38,462 nt of DNA from Halobacterium sp. KA-4 (GCF_021028995.1 NZ_JAJJZG010000025.1:1-38462), one strand, 5' to 3'. Counted from the first letter of the stretch, positions 16,138 to 25,348 are shown. Numbers and translations: made by a program. The notes: generated from the sequence alone by a model not told the origin.

Positions 16138-16875
16138 ATGCGTCACGTCAGATTCCGCGACCCAGCAGGCAGCGTCAGACAGGGAACCTGGACCGACAAC
16201 GGTATCGAATTCGGCGACCGAGTCTACGACCCAGCGACGGTGGATGTCCTGTCGCCGACGGACCCGTCGAAAATTGTGTGCGTCGGCCTCAACTACGCTG
16301 ACCACGCCGAAGAGGAAGGCATGGATGTTCCGGACCGGCCGCTGCTCTTCCTAAAGCCGCCGAACACGGTTGCAGGCCACGGAGACACGATTACGCTCCC
16401 GGCGGGTAAGGACACCATCGAGCACGAAGTCGAACTCGGCATCGTCGTCGGCGAACAGTGTCGGAACGTCGACGAAGCGGACGCGATGGACGTCGTCGCA
16501 GGTTTCACGTGCGCGAACGACGTCTCGAACCGCGACGACCAGTACGTGGAACAGAACTGGGTGCGCGGGAAGGCCTTCGACGGCTCGTGCCCGCTCGGCC
16601 CCGTCGTCGCCGACCCAAACCACGTCCCTGATGACGCGACCGTAGAACTGCGCGTGAACGGCGAAACACGACAATCCTCATCTATCGCGGAATTCATCTT
16701 CTCTGTCCCCGAAATCGTTGCTGAAATCACCCAATACATGACCCTTGAACCCGGAGACGTCGTCTTGACCGGAACACCAGCCGGAGTCGGCCCACTCGAA
16801 AACGGGGACCACGTGGAGGTCGACATTGAGGGCATCGGCGTGCTTGAACACGACGTCGAGCAACTCGACGACTGA
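16138..16875 (+). CDS. FAH-family hydrolase (diketo-acid hydrolase type)
   Basis: The 245-residue protein has the fumarylacetoacetate hydrolase fold. KIVCVGLNYADHAEEEGMD (about residues 42-60) and LFLKPPNTVAGHGD are followed by the metal-binding HEVELGIVV Glu-x-Glu and CANDVSNRD Asp. It ends with LTGTPAGVGPLENGD. The start ATG at 16138 is chosen because the family N-terminus follows; an ATG seven codons earlier is possible. In the haloarchaeal diketo-hydrolase route for deoxy-sugars (described for L-rhamnose) a protein of this type cleaves a 2,4-diketo-3-deoxy acid to pyruvate plus a hydroxy acid, after oxidation by an SDR. That pairing is present here, with the SDR gene disrupted. A role with another diketo acid cannot be excluded. 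Confidence 0.82.
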   Translation: MRHVRFRDPAGSVRQGTWTDNGIEFGDRVYDPATVDVLSPTDPSKIVCVGLNYADHAEEEGMDVPDRPLLFLKPPNTVAGHGDTITLPAGKDTIEHEVELGIVVGEQCRNVDEADAMDVVAGFTCANDVSNRDDQYVEQNWVRGKAFDGSCPLGPVVADPNHVPDDATVELRVNGETRQSSSIAEFIFSVPEIVAEITQYMTLEPGDVVLTGTPAGVGPLENGDHVEVDIEGIGVLEHDVEQLDD

Positions 16876-16980
16876 CCTACGCGTCCGCCGTCGACCAACT
16901 CGTTTCGGTCACACGAAGACTACGTAAAGACTGCCGGTATCAAAAACTCCCTCTGTGTGACTACTGAATCATCCAGTTGC

Positions 16981-18423
16981 ATGACGGATACGAACACGAA
17001 TTACGTCAACGGAGAGTGGGTCGCGTCGACAACTGGTGACACAGTCGACGTCGTGAACCCCGCGAACCCCAGTGAGGTCGTCGCAACCTACCAGCAATCA
17101 AGCAGCGAGGACGCTACCGAAGCCGCCGAGGCCGCTGCGGACGCCGCCGCTGACTGGGCGAACACACCGGGTCCGGAGCGCGGCCGCATCCTCCGCAAGG
17201 CAGGCTCGATTCTGGCCGACCGAAAAGACGAACTTACCGAGCAGCTCGTCGCCGAAGAGGGGAAGGCACGTCCCGAAGCGGCTGGCGAGGTACAGCGCGC
17301 AATCGATATCTTCCACTACTTCGCCGGGAAATCCTCCGACCTCGGTGGCACCGTCAAAGGATCCAGTAGCCAGGATACGACGCTGTACACGCGCAAGGAA
17401 CCGGTCGGTGTCGCGGCCCTCATCACGCCATGGAACTATCCTATCGCCATCCCGGCGTGGAAGCTTGCGCCCGCCCTCGCGGCGGGCAACACGGTCGTGC
17501 TCAAGCCCGCGAGCGTTGCACCGGGCCCCGCCGTCGCGCTCGCAGAGGCACTAGACGAAGCTGGCCTCCCGGATGGCGTACTCAACGTCGTTACGGGACC
17601 GGGTAGTGACGTCGCGAGCACCTTCGTCGGGCACGAGGCAGTCGACGCAGTGTCGTTCACCGGCAGCAGTCAAGTCGGTGAGATGGTCTACGATCAGGCA
17701 ACCGACCAGGGCAAGCGCGCACAAATGGAGATGGGTGGAAAGAACCCGACCGTAGTCATGGATTCGGCGGACCCCACAGAAGCGGCGGAAATCGTCGCGA
17801 ACGGCGGCTTTGGGACGACCGGTCAGTCCTGTACAGCGTGCTCGCGCGCGATCGTTCACGAGGACGTCTACGATGAGTTCGTCAACGAACTCGTCGCCGA
17901 AGCCGAATCTATCGACATCGGTCCCGGCCTCGATCACGAGATGGGCCCGCAGGTCAGCGAGAGCGAACTTGAATCCACGCTGGACTACATCGACATCGCC
18001 CAGGAGGAGGGCGCGACGTTGGCGGCCGGTGGCGACACGCCCGACGAGTATGATACGGGGTATTTCGTGGAGCCGACGGTGTTCGCGGACGTTGAGAATG
18101 ACATGCGAATCGCTCAGGAGGAGGTGTTCGGGCCGGTTGTCGCCGTCATCAAAGTCAGTGACTTCGAGGAAGGCCTCGAAACCGCTAACGACGTCAAGTA
18201 CGGCCTGTCGGCGAGCGTCGTGACCGACGATCACACGGAAGCCAACCGCTTCATCGACGAAGCCGAAGCCGGCGTCGTCAAAGTCAACGAGAAAACGACT
18301 GGTCTCGAACTACACGTCCCCTTCGGCGGGTTCAAGCGCTCGTCTTCAGAGACGTGGCGCGAGCAAGGGGATGCCGGACTGGAGTTCTACACTATCGAGA
18401 AGACCGTCTACGACAACTACTGA
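16981..18423 (+). CDS. NAD(P)-dependent aldehyde dehydrogenase, 2-oxoglutarate semialdehyde type
   Basis: The protein from the ATG at 16981 is 480 residues; a GTG at 16957 would add eight. It shows the ALDH signatures in order: LITPWNYPIAIPAWK (catalytic Asn), VSFTGSSQVGE, general base Glu in MEMGGKNPTVVMD, nucleophilic Cys in GQSCTACSR, and EEVFGPVVAVIK. It resembles the 2-oxoglutarate semialdehyde dehydrogenase of the Haloferax oxidative pentose pathway (XacF), the last step to 2-oxoglutarate. It could equally oxidise glycolaldehyde or lactaldehyde released by the other routes encoded here. It follows the FAH gene by 105 bases. A half-site CCGGTAT of the 17-bp operator lies upstream near 16934. 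Confidence 0.88.
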   Translation: MTDTNTNYVNGEWVASTTGDTVDVVNPANPSEVVATYQQSSSEDATEAAEAAADAAADWANTPGPERGRILRKAGSILADRKDELTEQLVAEEGKARPEAAGEVQRAIDIFHYFAGKSSDLGGTVKGSSSQDTTLYTRKEPVGVAALITPWNYPIAIPAWKLAPALAAGNTVVLKPASVAPGPAVALAEALDEAGLPDGVLNVVTGPGSDVASTFVGHEAVDAVSFTGSSQVGEMVYDQATDQGKRAQMEMGGKNPTVVMDSADPTEAAEIVANGGFGTTGQSCTACSRAIVHEDVYDEFVNELVAEAESIDIGPGLDHEMGPQVSESELESTLDYIDIAQEEGATLAAGGDTPDEYDTGYFVEPTVFADVENDMRIAQEEVFGPVVAVIKVSDFEEGLETANDVKYGLSASVVTDDHTEANRFIDEAEAGVVKVNEKTTGLELHVPFGGFKRSSSETWREQGDAGLEFYTIEKTVYDNY

Positions 18424-18637
18424 CTGTTCGTTCCCAGAAGCAGCTGGAGGGCTAGTCGAGGACGAAAACTCCGCCATCTGATTTCGGCGGGGGAACGTTA
18501 CTTCTTCTCGCGTGCGTGCTGATCCATAGTGCGAGAATTTCTTGCTGTGAGCGTGGCCACGGGACGGACCGTGGGAACAGAGCTACCTCCTCGAAAAAGT
18601 GCTGGAGCGGTTCGTAGGATGAAAGCAATGCGACGGG

Positions 18638-19102
18638 CTACTCGGCGGTAATTTGGGACGTGACGAAGCCGTCGAAGTTGAGAATGACACGCTGGGCGAA
18701 GTCACCGAAAATCGCTTTTCCAGTCGGGGAACGCTGCTGGCTGGTGATGAAGACGTGGTCACAGTTAAAGTCCTCTGCAGCGGTGAGTGTCGCGGTTCCG
18801 TATCCATCGTCAATAATCCGCACGACGGCTTCATACTCGATGTCCATCTCGTCAAGTGTGTCTTCGATGTACTCTTCGAGTGCGTCTTCGGCCGCGGCGA
18901 CGAACTCGTCTTCGTTGTCGTAGGTGACTCCTTCGACACCGCCGAGAGCCTCGAACTTCTCAACGCCGGAACCGAGCTGCCGTTCAGTGGCGAATGTCAG
19001 GACAACCAGTGGGGCATCAGACCCACGTGCTTGGTGTGCTGCTTCGCGGAGAATGTCGTCGTGCGACTCTGGACCCTTGATAACGACTAACCCTCGTTCC
19101 AT
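18638..19102 (-). CDS. Universal stress protein, UspA family
   Basis: From the ATG complementary to 19100-19102 the protein is 154 residues, beginning MERGLVVIKGPESHDDILRE. It has the UspA alpha/beta layout, ending with a strand-rich C-terminus (DHVFITSQQRSPTGKAIFGD, then FAQRVILNFDGFVTSQI). The SPTGKAIFGDFAQ stretch corresponds to the family's nucleotide-binding G-x(n)-G-S/T loop. Haloarchaeal UspA genes often lie beside transporters; this one is divergent from gntP with 128 bases between starts and may modulate it. An in-frame ATG 15 codons upstream was not used because it overlaps the shared promoter region. Confidence 0.85.
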   Translation of the reverse strand: MERGLVVIKGPESHDDILREAAHQARGSDAPLVVLTFATERQLGSGVEKFEALGGVEGVTYDNEDEFVAAAEDALEEYIEDTLDEMDIEYEAVVRIIDDGYGTATLTAAEDFNCDHVFITSQQRSPTGKAIFGDFAQRVILNFDGFVTSQITAE

Positions 19103-19230
19103 GCTCCCACCGATGAACCAAAGGTCGTTAAATCTACCGACAGTCACGACCGTCCTTCCGCTAACTGGTTATTTGTGTGTCACAACCACAAACATTTATA
19201 CTGTCCAACGTACGCGTTTGATTTGGAGAA

Positions 19231-20628
19231 ATGCCAGCAACACTGCCAGCATTAGCAGCGTTAGTTATTGGTGTCGCTGTCGTCGTACTGTTCCTCGTCG
19301 TGTGGGACCTTCCCGCATTCATCGGGCTCGTTCTCTCTGCATTCATCGTCGGCGTCGTTAACGCGTACTTCCTCCCCGACATCGCATTCGGGACGATACC
19401 AAGCGACGTCGCGACCGCATTCGGGAACAACATGGCTGGGATCGGTATCCCGATCCTGATGGCCGCCATCATCGGGAAGTCGATGACAGAATCAGGCGCG
19501 GCGAACCGCATCGTCAGGTCGTTCCAGTCCGTCGTCTCGGACAAGAACGCCGACTTCGCCCTCTGGGGGAGCAGTACCCTCCTCTCGATCCCCGTCTTCT
19601 TCGACAACGTCTTCTACCTCATGGCTCCGCTTGCTCGCTCGATGCGCGCACGCATCGGGAAGAACTACGCACTCTACATCGCCGTCGTCGGAGGTGGTGG
19701 GACTGCAGCGCACGCATTCGTTCCGCCGACACCCGGTCCACTCGCCGTCGCCCAAGAACTCGGGGCTGGGGAGTCGATCCTCGGAATGACAATCATCGTC
19801 GGGCTTGCAACGGCGATTCCGTCCGCACTCGTCGCCGGCGTCGGATACGGCCGCTTCATCAACAGGCGGATTGACATCCCGCTCCGTGAGACGATGGGAA
19901 CGAGTGCCGAAGATCTCGAACGGCAAGCACAACAGCCAACCTCAAACCTCCCTGGCTTTTTCGAGTCACTACTACCAATCCTCGTCGCGGTCCTGTTCAT
20001 CGCTGCCGGAACGTTCGTGAACACCTTCGCGAGTGTCTATCCGTCGCTGGAACGCATTCAGACGCTCACGACATTCATCGGTGACGCGAACTTCGCACTC
20101 ACCATCGCGGCCATCGTTGCCGCGCTGACGTACCTCCGTATGGACGACTTCCCGCGACAGGTGTGGCAGGACGAACTCACCGAAGCCCTGCAGAACGGCG
20201 GGAATATCGCCGCAATCACCGCTGCTGGTGGCGCATTCGGTGCGATGCTGGCCGCGTCCAATATTGGCACTGTCATCGCGGACGCGCTGAGCGGTATCGG
20301 TGTCGGATTGCTCGTTACCGCGTGGCTCATCGCTGCCATCGTCCGTATCGCACAAGGGTCCGCGACCGTCGCGATGATCACGACTGGTGGCATCATGGCC
20401 CCCCTCGTCCCAGAACTCACAGTCCACCCGGCCTACCTCGTCGTCGCTATCGGCGCAGGTGGTATCACGACCTCGTGGTACAACGACTCGGGGTTCTGGA
20501 TTGTCAAAGAAATCGGCGGCCTCACACAGTCCGAGACATTCAAGGCGTGGACCGCTGTCACGTCCATCCTCTCGATCGTCTCACTAATCATCATCCTGTT
20601 CTACTCGACGGTCTTCCCGCTCGCCTAA
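19231..20628 (+). CDS. GntP-family gluconate/sugar-acid:proton symporter
   Basis: The 465-residue membrane protein has about twelve hydrophobic segments and the GntP signatures SIPVFFDNVFYLMAPLARSM (about residues 128-147), HAFVPPTPGPLAVAQELGAG and, near the end, GGITTSWYNDSGFWIVKEIGG. GntP carriers import gluconate and related sugar acids with protons. Together with the lactonase and dehydratases it suggests that aldonic acids from outside can enter the same pathways. A TATA-like CATTTATAC at 19193-19201 would start transcription around 19225, just before the ATG, with GGAG as a possible ribosome site. A half-site TTCCGCTA of the 17-bp operator is at 19156-19163. Confidence 0.92.
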   Translation: MPATLPALAALVIGVAVVVLFLVVWDLPAFIGLVLSAFIVGVVNAYFLPDIAFGTIPSDVATAFGNNMAGIGIPILMAAIIGKSMTESGAANRIVRSFQSVVSDKNADFALWGSSTLLSIPVFFDNVFYLMAPLARSMRARIGKNYALYIAVVGGGGTAAHAFVPPTPGPLAVAQELGAGESILGMTIIVGLATAIPSALVAGVGYGRFINRRIDIPLRETMGTSAEDLERQAQQPTSNLPGFFESLLPILVAVLFIAAGTFVNTFASVYPSLERIQTLTTFIGDANFALTIAAIVAALTYLRMDDFPRQVWQDELTEALQNGGNIAAITAAGGAFGAMLAASNIGTVIADALSGIGVGLLVTAWLIAAIVRIAQGSATVAMITTGGIMAPLVPELTVHPAYLVVAIGAGGITTSWYNDSGFWIVKEIGGLTQSETFKAWTAVTSILSIVSLIIILFYSTVFPLA

Positions 20629-20760
20629 CGCGGCGACCACCAGTTTTGACCGAATTCTAGTCACTATTTTTCAGAGAGGGGCAAAGTGAATAGGAAATAC
20701 AGTTCCTAACTCCCAAATCACCTCACCAGCCGACTTAGCAGTGTAGAATCGAGGCCGCGT

Positions 20761-21831
20761 CTATTCGAGATCGACCGTCCGCCCCGTGTCCGCGGACTCG
20801 TGGAGCGCTTTGAGGACGCGCATATCGTAGAGGCCGTGTTCGCCGTCGGCGTACACTGGTTCGCTGGAGAGGACGCGGTCCGCGAAGTAATCGAATTCCT
20901 CGGTCATCTCGTTGATATCGTCCGCAGATGCCGAGAACGACCGGTCGGCAGTCTCGACGGCGAGTTCACACTCCATGTGGAACGCAGGTGACAGCGTGAG
21001 CTGTCCGTCCGTTCCCGTGATTGTCAACTCCGTATCGTTGTACGCGTTCTGCGTCGCGGTGATTGCCGCATGAACGCCGTCGTCGTAGACGACAGTGGCA
21101 GTCGAGCGTTCGTCCGGAACGTCCGCGAACGCGTCGTGCATAGACGTCATTTGCGCCTGCACAGACACTGGGTCTGAACCGAGGATGAATCGCGCGGTGT
21201 TGATGGGGTAGATTCCGAGGTCCATCATCGACGTGCCGTAGCCACTGGCGTCGGGGTCGAGGCGCCACTGGTCGGGGTCCTCGATCATGGAGAGCAGCGG
21301 CTGTGAGTTGTTCCCGTACACCTGTACGGGCTCGCCGATAACGCCGCTGTCGACAAGTTCTCTCGCGCGCCGGACCGCCGGCTCCGTGTGCATTCGGTAC
21401 GCAACCATCAAGGGTATGCTCGCATCATCCGCAACCTCAACCATCTGTTCGGCGCGCTCGACGCTGGCTTCCATCGGTTTCTCACAGAGCACCGCCTTCC
21501 CGAGTTCGGCGGCCGTTTCGACGTACTCGAGGTGATAGGCGTTCGGTGTCGCAACGTAGATGGCGTCGTACTCATCGGCGCACTCTCCGTCGTGGTAGCC
21601 AGCACCCGATATTGCATGAGGGACGTCTGCTTCGTCGGCGAATCGCTGTGCTTTCTCCTGTGAGCGGCTGACGAGTACGGTGACCTCACAGAGGTCCGTG
21701 TCCTGAATCGCCGGGATGGCCTCGTCGATAGTCCACCAACCGAGGCCCACGAGTGCAAGTCGAACCGTCCCGTCGGTTGTCTGTTGCCAGTCCCGGTCCG
21801 TGAACGAGCTAACGGTCTGTCGGAAACCCAT
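20761..21831 (-). CDS. Gfo/Idh/MocA sugar 1-dehydrogenase, Gfo6/xylose dehydrogenase type
   Basis: The 356-residue protein starts MGFRQTVSSFTDRDWQQTTD. Its N-terminal NADP-binding fold has VGLGWWTIDEAIPAI (about residues 28-42), then YVATPNAYHLEYV and the family-defining CEKPMEASVERAE. MVAYRMHTEPAVRRARELV and SMMDLGIYPINTARF follow in the substrate domain. From memory, the GWWTIDEA and DWQ-TDGTVR features are those of the haloarchaeal D-xylose/glucose-fructose-type dehydrogenases (Gfo6). This is the likely first enzyme of the oxidative pentose route, yielding the lactone for the SMP-30 enzyme. It converges on gntP and is separated from the other pathway genes by IS elements and the ara island. 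Confidence 0.88.
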   Translation of the reverse strand: MGFRQTVSSFTDRDWQQTTDGTVRLALVGLGWWTIDEAIPAIQDTDLCEVTVLVSRSQEKAQRFADEADVPHAISGAGYHDGECADEYDAIYVATPNAYHLEYVETAAELGKAVLCEKPMEASVERAEQMVEVADDASIPLMVAYRMHTEPAVRRARELVDSGVIGEPVQVYGNNSQPLLSMIEDPDQWRLDPDASGYGTSMMDLGIYPINTARFILGSDPVSVQAQMTSMHDAFADVPDERSTATVVYDDGVHAAITATQNAYNDTELTITGTDGQLTLSPAFHMECELAVETADRSFSASADDINEMTEEFDYFADRVLSSEPVYADGEHGLYDMRVLKALHESADTGRTVDLE

Positions 21832-21925
21832 ACGACATACTCGTCATGGATTCAGTTAAATGGTCGTGTCTCGACGGTTCTCTTCGTGGGTACTTTCAAA
21901 TAAGGATTGAAAGGTGAAGAGATGC

Positions 21926-22428
21926 GGCACTGTCTAGTTCTGGAGTTCCTCGATCGGTGTTTTTCCATCGAGTGCTTGGTGAGGTCTGTGGCGGTTGTAG
22001 TAATGCATAAACTGTTCAAGCCACTCGCGGACGCTTGACCGACTGCCCACCCACGAATTATCGAAGCGGTCAACCCGCAGTTTGAGCGTGTGAGACCACG
22101 TTTCAATCGGGTTTCGATCGGTATAGTTGACCCGACCGCTCAACCCTAATCGAGCAAGGGCAGTCCGATAGCCGATGCACCCAGTTCCAAATCGCGCCAT
22201 AAGAACGTTGGGCACCTAATTCCGCTAAGATCGTTGTTGTTTCTCTGAGCGAACAACCGGTTTGGTGGAGGCGGACGGCGAACGCCGTGACGGGCGTCGC
22301 CGTCCGCTCATTCTCCCAAGTTTCTTCGAAATACGTTCATAGCGCTCGCTGAGCAGGTCTACGAGCATCTTTGGACAAGAAACTCAACGGCCTGCTCACT
22401 TCTCAAACTCATTCAACTAGAAAGCGAC
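21926..22428 (-). mobile_element. Decayed, internally deleted IS6-family copy
   Basis: The left tip GGCACTGTCTAGTT (21926-21939) is intact, but the right tip is eroded (AACTAGAAAGCGAC at 22415-22428). The transposase is the same type as the two intact copies, but about 240 bp are missing between the WNWVHR and GYRTALARL segments. The junction at about 22174-22184 lies in a short TCGGCT repeat present at both breakpoints in intact copies. A further one-base loss shifts the frame near the N-terminus (MLVDLLSERYER then out of frame). The first catalytic Asp is gone. The flanking 8-mers AGAGATGC and AGGCATGC match at six of eight positions, a worn target duplication. Confidence 0.88.
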
Positions 22429-22501
22429 AGGCATGCTACAAGTTGCGCTATAATCCTATTCTCTTAGTGTCCGGATTGTTTAAGATACCTTCTTCCAGCC
22501 A

Positions 22502-23504
22502 ACGCTCTTGCGTAGGAGATTGTTGACGGTACTGAGCGGGGGCTGTAGAGTCGAAGAGGACAAGGGCACCGCGGCAGCGGTGCCCGACACGAATGATTCC
22601 GCTAGATGTGTTTGGGTCGGAATCGGTCGCAGCGGACCTGCTGGAACAGGTTCGCTGGCGTGACGGTGTGACCTGTCCTCGCTGCCGTTCTGATCGGACG
22701 GTCAGAAACGGCAGCTATCGAGAGTTTCAGCGGTATCTCTGTACGAATTGCGACCGCACGTTCAACGACAAGATCGGCACAATCTTCGCTCACTCGAAAA
22801 TTGCACTCCGCCGGTGGTTGTTCTCGATCTACGCGTTTCTCCGCTTTAACACGAGTCTCCGCCAACTACAGTGCGAAATCGAGGTGACACACAAGACGAT
22901 CCAGCGGCGCATCGAGCGCTTCGCCAGCGCGCTCGATGCGCCTTCCCTTGATCTCGTCGGCCCGGTCGAAATCGACGAAGTGTACGTCAACGCGGGGAAG
23001 AAAGGCCGCGAGCGCGACCAGGAGTCGCGCTCGCGTGGTCTGTCCACGCGCGGGCGTGGTTCGTACGATGGCGACAAGCCACCCGTGTTCATTCTCGCTG
23101 ATCGCGGGACCGGACAGCGGTACGTGATTCCAGCGAAAGCCGCCGACGAATCGATGATTCGACTCCTGCTTGCTGACCGCAAAGAGGAGTCGCTCACGGT
23201 CTATACCGACGGCTTTCGAGCGTACGAACCGCTCGAAGCGGACGACGCATTCGACCGCGAATACGTCGTCCACGGCGACGGCGAATACGCCGATGAGGAA
23301 GTTCACGTCAACAGCTGCGAGAGCCACGCGTCGCTGACGCGACGGTGGCTCTCGCCGCATCGAGGGGTCTCGAAAGACAAGTTGACGCAGTATCTCAGAG
23401 CGTTCCGACTACGTCGGGAACTGTTTCGGAAACCCGGTCGAGACGCTCTCAAACACGCTATCAAAGCAACGCTCTGAAATCAACAATGTGCTACGCAAGA
23501 GCGT
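22502..23504 (+). mobile_element. IS1595-family insertion sequence (1003 bp)
   Basis: The tips are ACGCTCTTGCGTAG at 22502-22515 and its complement at 23491-23504; the similarity continues imperfectly through ATTGTTGA. The flanks carry the direct repeat CCAGCCA (22495-22501 and 23505-23511), or 8 bp if the shared next A is counted, as expected for this family. Joining the flanks gives ordinary non-coding sequence, so no gene appears to be disrupted. Confidence 0.92.
22593..23477 (+). CDS. IS1595-family transposase
   Basis: The 294-residue protein opens with the family's zinc ribbon (CPRC...CTNC, about residues 28-53) and a helix-turn-helix (NTSLRQLQCEIEVTHKTIQRR). The DDE-type catalytic core follows: Asp in GPVEIDEVYVNAG, Asp in VYTDGFRAYEPL, and the HVNSCESHASLTRRWLSPHR block with later Lys residues (GVSKDKL), matching the DD(N)K pattern of IS1595. 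The gene fills almost the whole element and shows no frameshift. Confidence 0.93.
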   Translation: MIPLDVFGSESVAADLLEQVRWRDGVTCPRCRSDRTVRNGSYREFQRYLCTNCDRTFNDKIGTIFAHSKIALRRWLFSIYAFLRFNTSLRQLQCEIEVTHKTIQRRIERFASALDAPSLDLVGPVEIDEVYVNAGKKGRERDQESRSRGLSTRGRGSYDGDKPPVFILADRGTGQRYVIPAKAADESMIRLLLADRKEESLTVYTDGFRAYEPLEADDAFDREYVVHGDGEYADEEVHVNSCESHASLTRRWLSPHRGVSKDKLTQYLRAFRLRRELFRKPGRDALKHAIKATL

Positions 23505-23791
23505 CCAGCCAAAGATAAGCGTGCTCTGAACTACCGTGTTGAATAGTGGACTCCGGGCTATGTGAGACGACAGGGTTTTGGAATCACCATGATCAGCATT
23601 TGAAACACTGAGTCAAATTGTACTCCTTCGGGAAGACGCACCTATACAACATAGCTCATTGTGAAGGTGGTTACTCAGATATAGACAAGCACCCGTTGAA
23701 ACGGACTCTGCCCTTCTCAGTGTCCACCATCCAGGAGACAACCATCACAGGCAGTCTGAGACCACACTAGACCCGTCAGTTATCCCTACAA

Positions 23792-25312
23792 TCACTCAGA
23801 TAACTTGTGAAATGCCTCGCTGTATTTCAGTTCTGTTTCGAAGGACGCCGCGTCGGTCTCCTCGTCAATAAGTAAGAATTCAAGGCCGGCCATCCTCGCA
23901 AAATCGCGGAGGTGGTCCGCACTTACAGACTGGCTGAAGCCAGTATGATGGGCTCCGCCGGCGCGAATCCAAGACTCGATAGCAGTTTCAAAGTCTGGGT
24001 CAGGCTCCCAGATTGCGCACGCAACCGGGAGTTCCCGAAGTTCGGCGTCTGGCTCAACTACTTCGACTGTGTTTGCGACAATTCGGAAGCGATCGCCCAT
24101 ATCTACGAGAGATGCATTAACCGCCGATCCGGGTGCCGTATCGAACACCGCGCGTACCGGGTCATCTTTGCCGCCAATGTCGAGAGGGTGAATCTCGAGG
24201 CAGGGGGTCCCATCAGCGATGGACTCACATACCTCTAGCATATGTGAGCCTAAGACCTTCTCTTCGCCCGGCGTCAGGTGGTAGGTGTAATGTTCCATCA
24301 GAGAAGTCCCCCCCTCCAGTCCGGATCCCATAATTTTCATCGCGCGCGTTAGCAGGGCACTCTTCCAATCTCCCTCCGGGCCGAAACCATAGCCGTCTGC
24401 CATCAACCGCTGGACTGCGAGTCCTGGAAGCTGGGTGAGACCGGTTAGATTCTGGAAATTTGTTGTGAAGGCATTGAAATTACCTTCTTCAAGGAACGCC
24501 CGAAGGCCTAACTCGATGGCTGCTGCTTCGCGTAGCGACTCGTGCTTCTCATTGCCGGCCTGGAGTGGAGTAGCGAGTTCGTAATTGGACTCGTATTTGG
24601 TGACGAGCGCGTCGATGTCCTCCTCGCTAACAGCATCAACGTACTCTACTAAATCGCCTAACCCGTAGCCGCTCACGGTACAGCCAAAGCGCATTTTCGC
24701 AGAGACTTTATCACCCTCAGTAACAGCGACCTCCCGCATGTTGTCCCCGAATCGCGCGATCTTTGCGCCCTGAATGCCGGCCAACGCACACGCGGCCCGG
24801 GCCCACCTACCGAGTTCCGTTTGGACGCTCTCGTTTGTCCAATGACCCACGACCACCTTCCGCTTAAGACCCATACGTGTCGTGGTGTAGCCGAACTCTC
24901 GTCCTCCGTGTGCGGACTGATTCGTGTTCATAAAGTCCATGTCTATCTCTTCCCACGGCAGATCACGATTGTACTGTGTGTGGAAGTGGACGAACGGCTT
25001 GTTGAGTGAATTAAGCCCCCGGATCCACATCTGTCCGGGAGAGAAGGTATGCATCCAAATAACGAGGCCGATGCACTCATCGCTTGCGTTGGCCTTTTGG
25101 CATACATCCCAAATATCGCTCTCGGAGGCCACAACAGATTTGGGGATGATATCGACAGGAATACTCTCACTGTCCGAAAGGAAAGTGGCAATTTCCTCGG
25201 CATGGTTCTCAACCGTCTCTATGACTTTCTCGCCGTACAGGTGCTGGCTTCCGGTTATAAACCAGATCTCAGTATCAGGAAACATACTCATTATTGAGAG
25301 AGCTGAACCCAT
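23792..25312 (-). CDS. araA: L-arabinose isomerase
   Basis: The protein of 506 residues (499 if the ATG at 25291 is used) aligns over its whole length with bacterial AraA, which converts L-arabinose to L-ribulose with Mn2+. FITGSQHLYGEKVIE opens the protein and HTFSPGQMWIRGLN, MDFMNTNQSAHGGREFG and FGDNMREVAVTEGDKV follow. The four metal ligands equivalent to E. coli E306, E333, H350 and H450 are in GPEGDWKSAL, GTSLMEHYTYH, LGSHMLEVCES and AGGAHHTGFS. Numbered from the ATG at 25291, the first ligand falls exactly at 306. A TATA box at 25341-25348 predicts transcription from about 25318. Neither araB nor araD is present; the kinase and aldolase upstream are of other families. Base composition is visibly less GC-rich than in the pentose genes. 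Confidence 0.96.
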   Translation of the reverse strand: MGSALSIMSMFPDTEIWFITGSQHLYGEKVIETVENHAEEIATFLSDSESIPVDIIPKSVVASESDIWDVCQKANASDECIGLVIWMHTFSPGQMWIRGLNSLNKPFVHFHTQYNRDLPWEEIDMDFMNTNQSAHGGREFGYTTTRMGLKRKVVVGHWTNESVQTELGRWARAACALAGIQGAKIARFGDNMREVAVTEGDKVSAKMRFGCTVSGYGLGDLVEYVDAVSEEDIDALVTKYESNYELATPLQAGNEKHESLREAAAIELGLRAFLEEGNFNAFTTNFQNLTGLTQLPGLAVQRLMADGYGFGPEGDWKSALLTRAMKIMGSGLEGGTSLMEHYTYHLTPGEEKVLGSHMLEVCESIADGTPCLEIHPLDIGGKDDPVRAVFDTAPGSAVNASLVDMGDRFRIVANTVEVVEPDAELRELPVACAIWEPDPDFETAIESWIRAGGAHHTGFSQSVSADHLRDFARMAGLEFLLIDEETDAASFETELKYSEAFHKLSE

Positions 25313-25340
25313 GCGTAAAAAGATACCGCTAGGTCAGAAA

Positions 25341-25348
25341 TATTTAAA
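25341..25348 (-). promoter_or_regulatory. TATA box of araA
   Basis: TATTTAAA (TTTAAATA on the minus strand) lies about 26 bases before the expected transcription start near 25318, so araA has its own promoter and a leader of about 6 bases to the first ATG. No copy of the 17-bp palindrome is near it. Confidence 0.55.
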
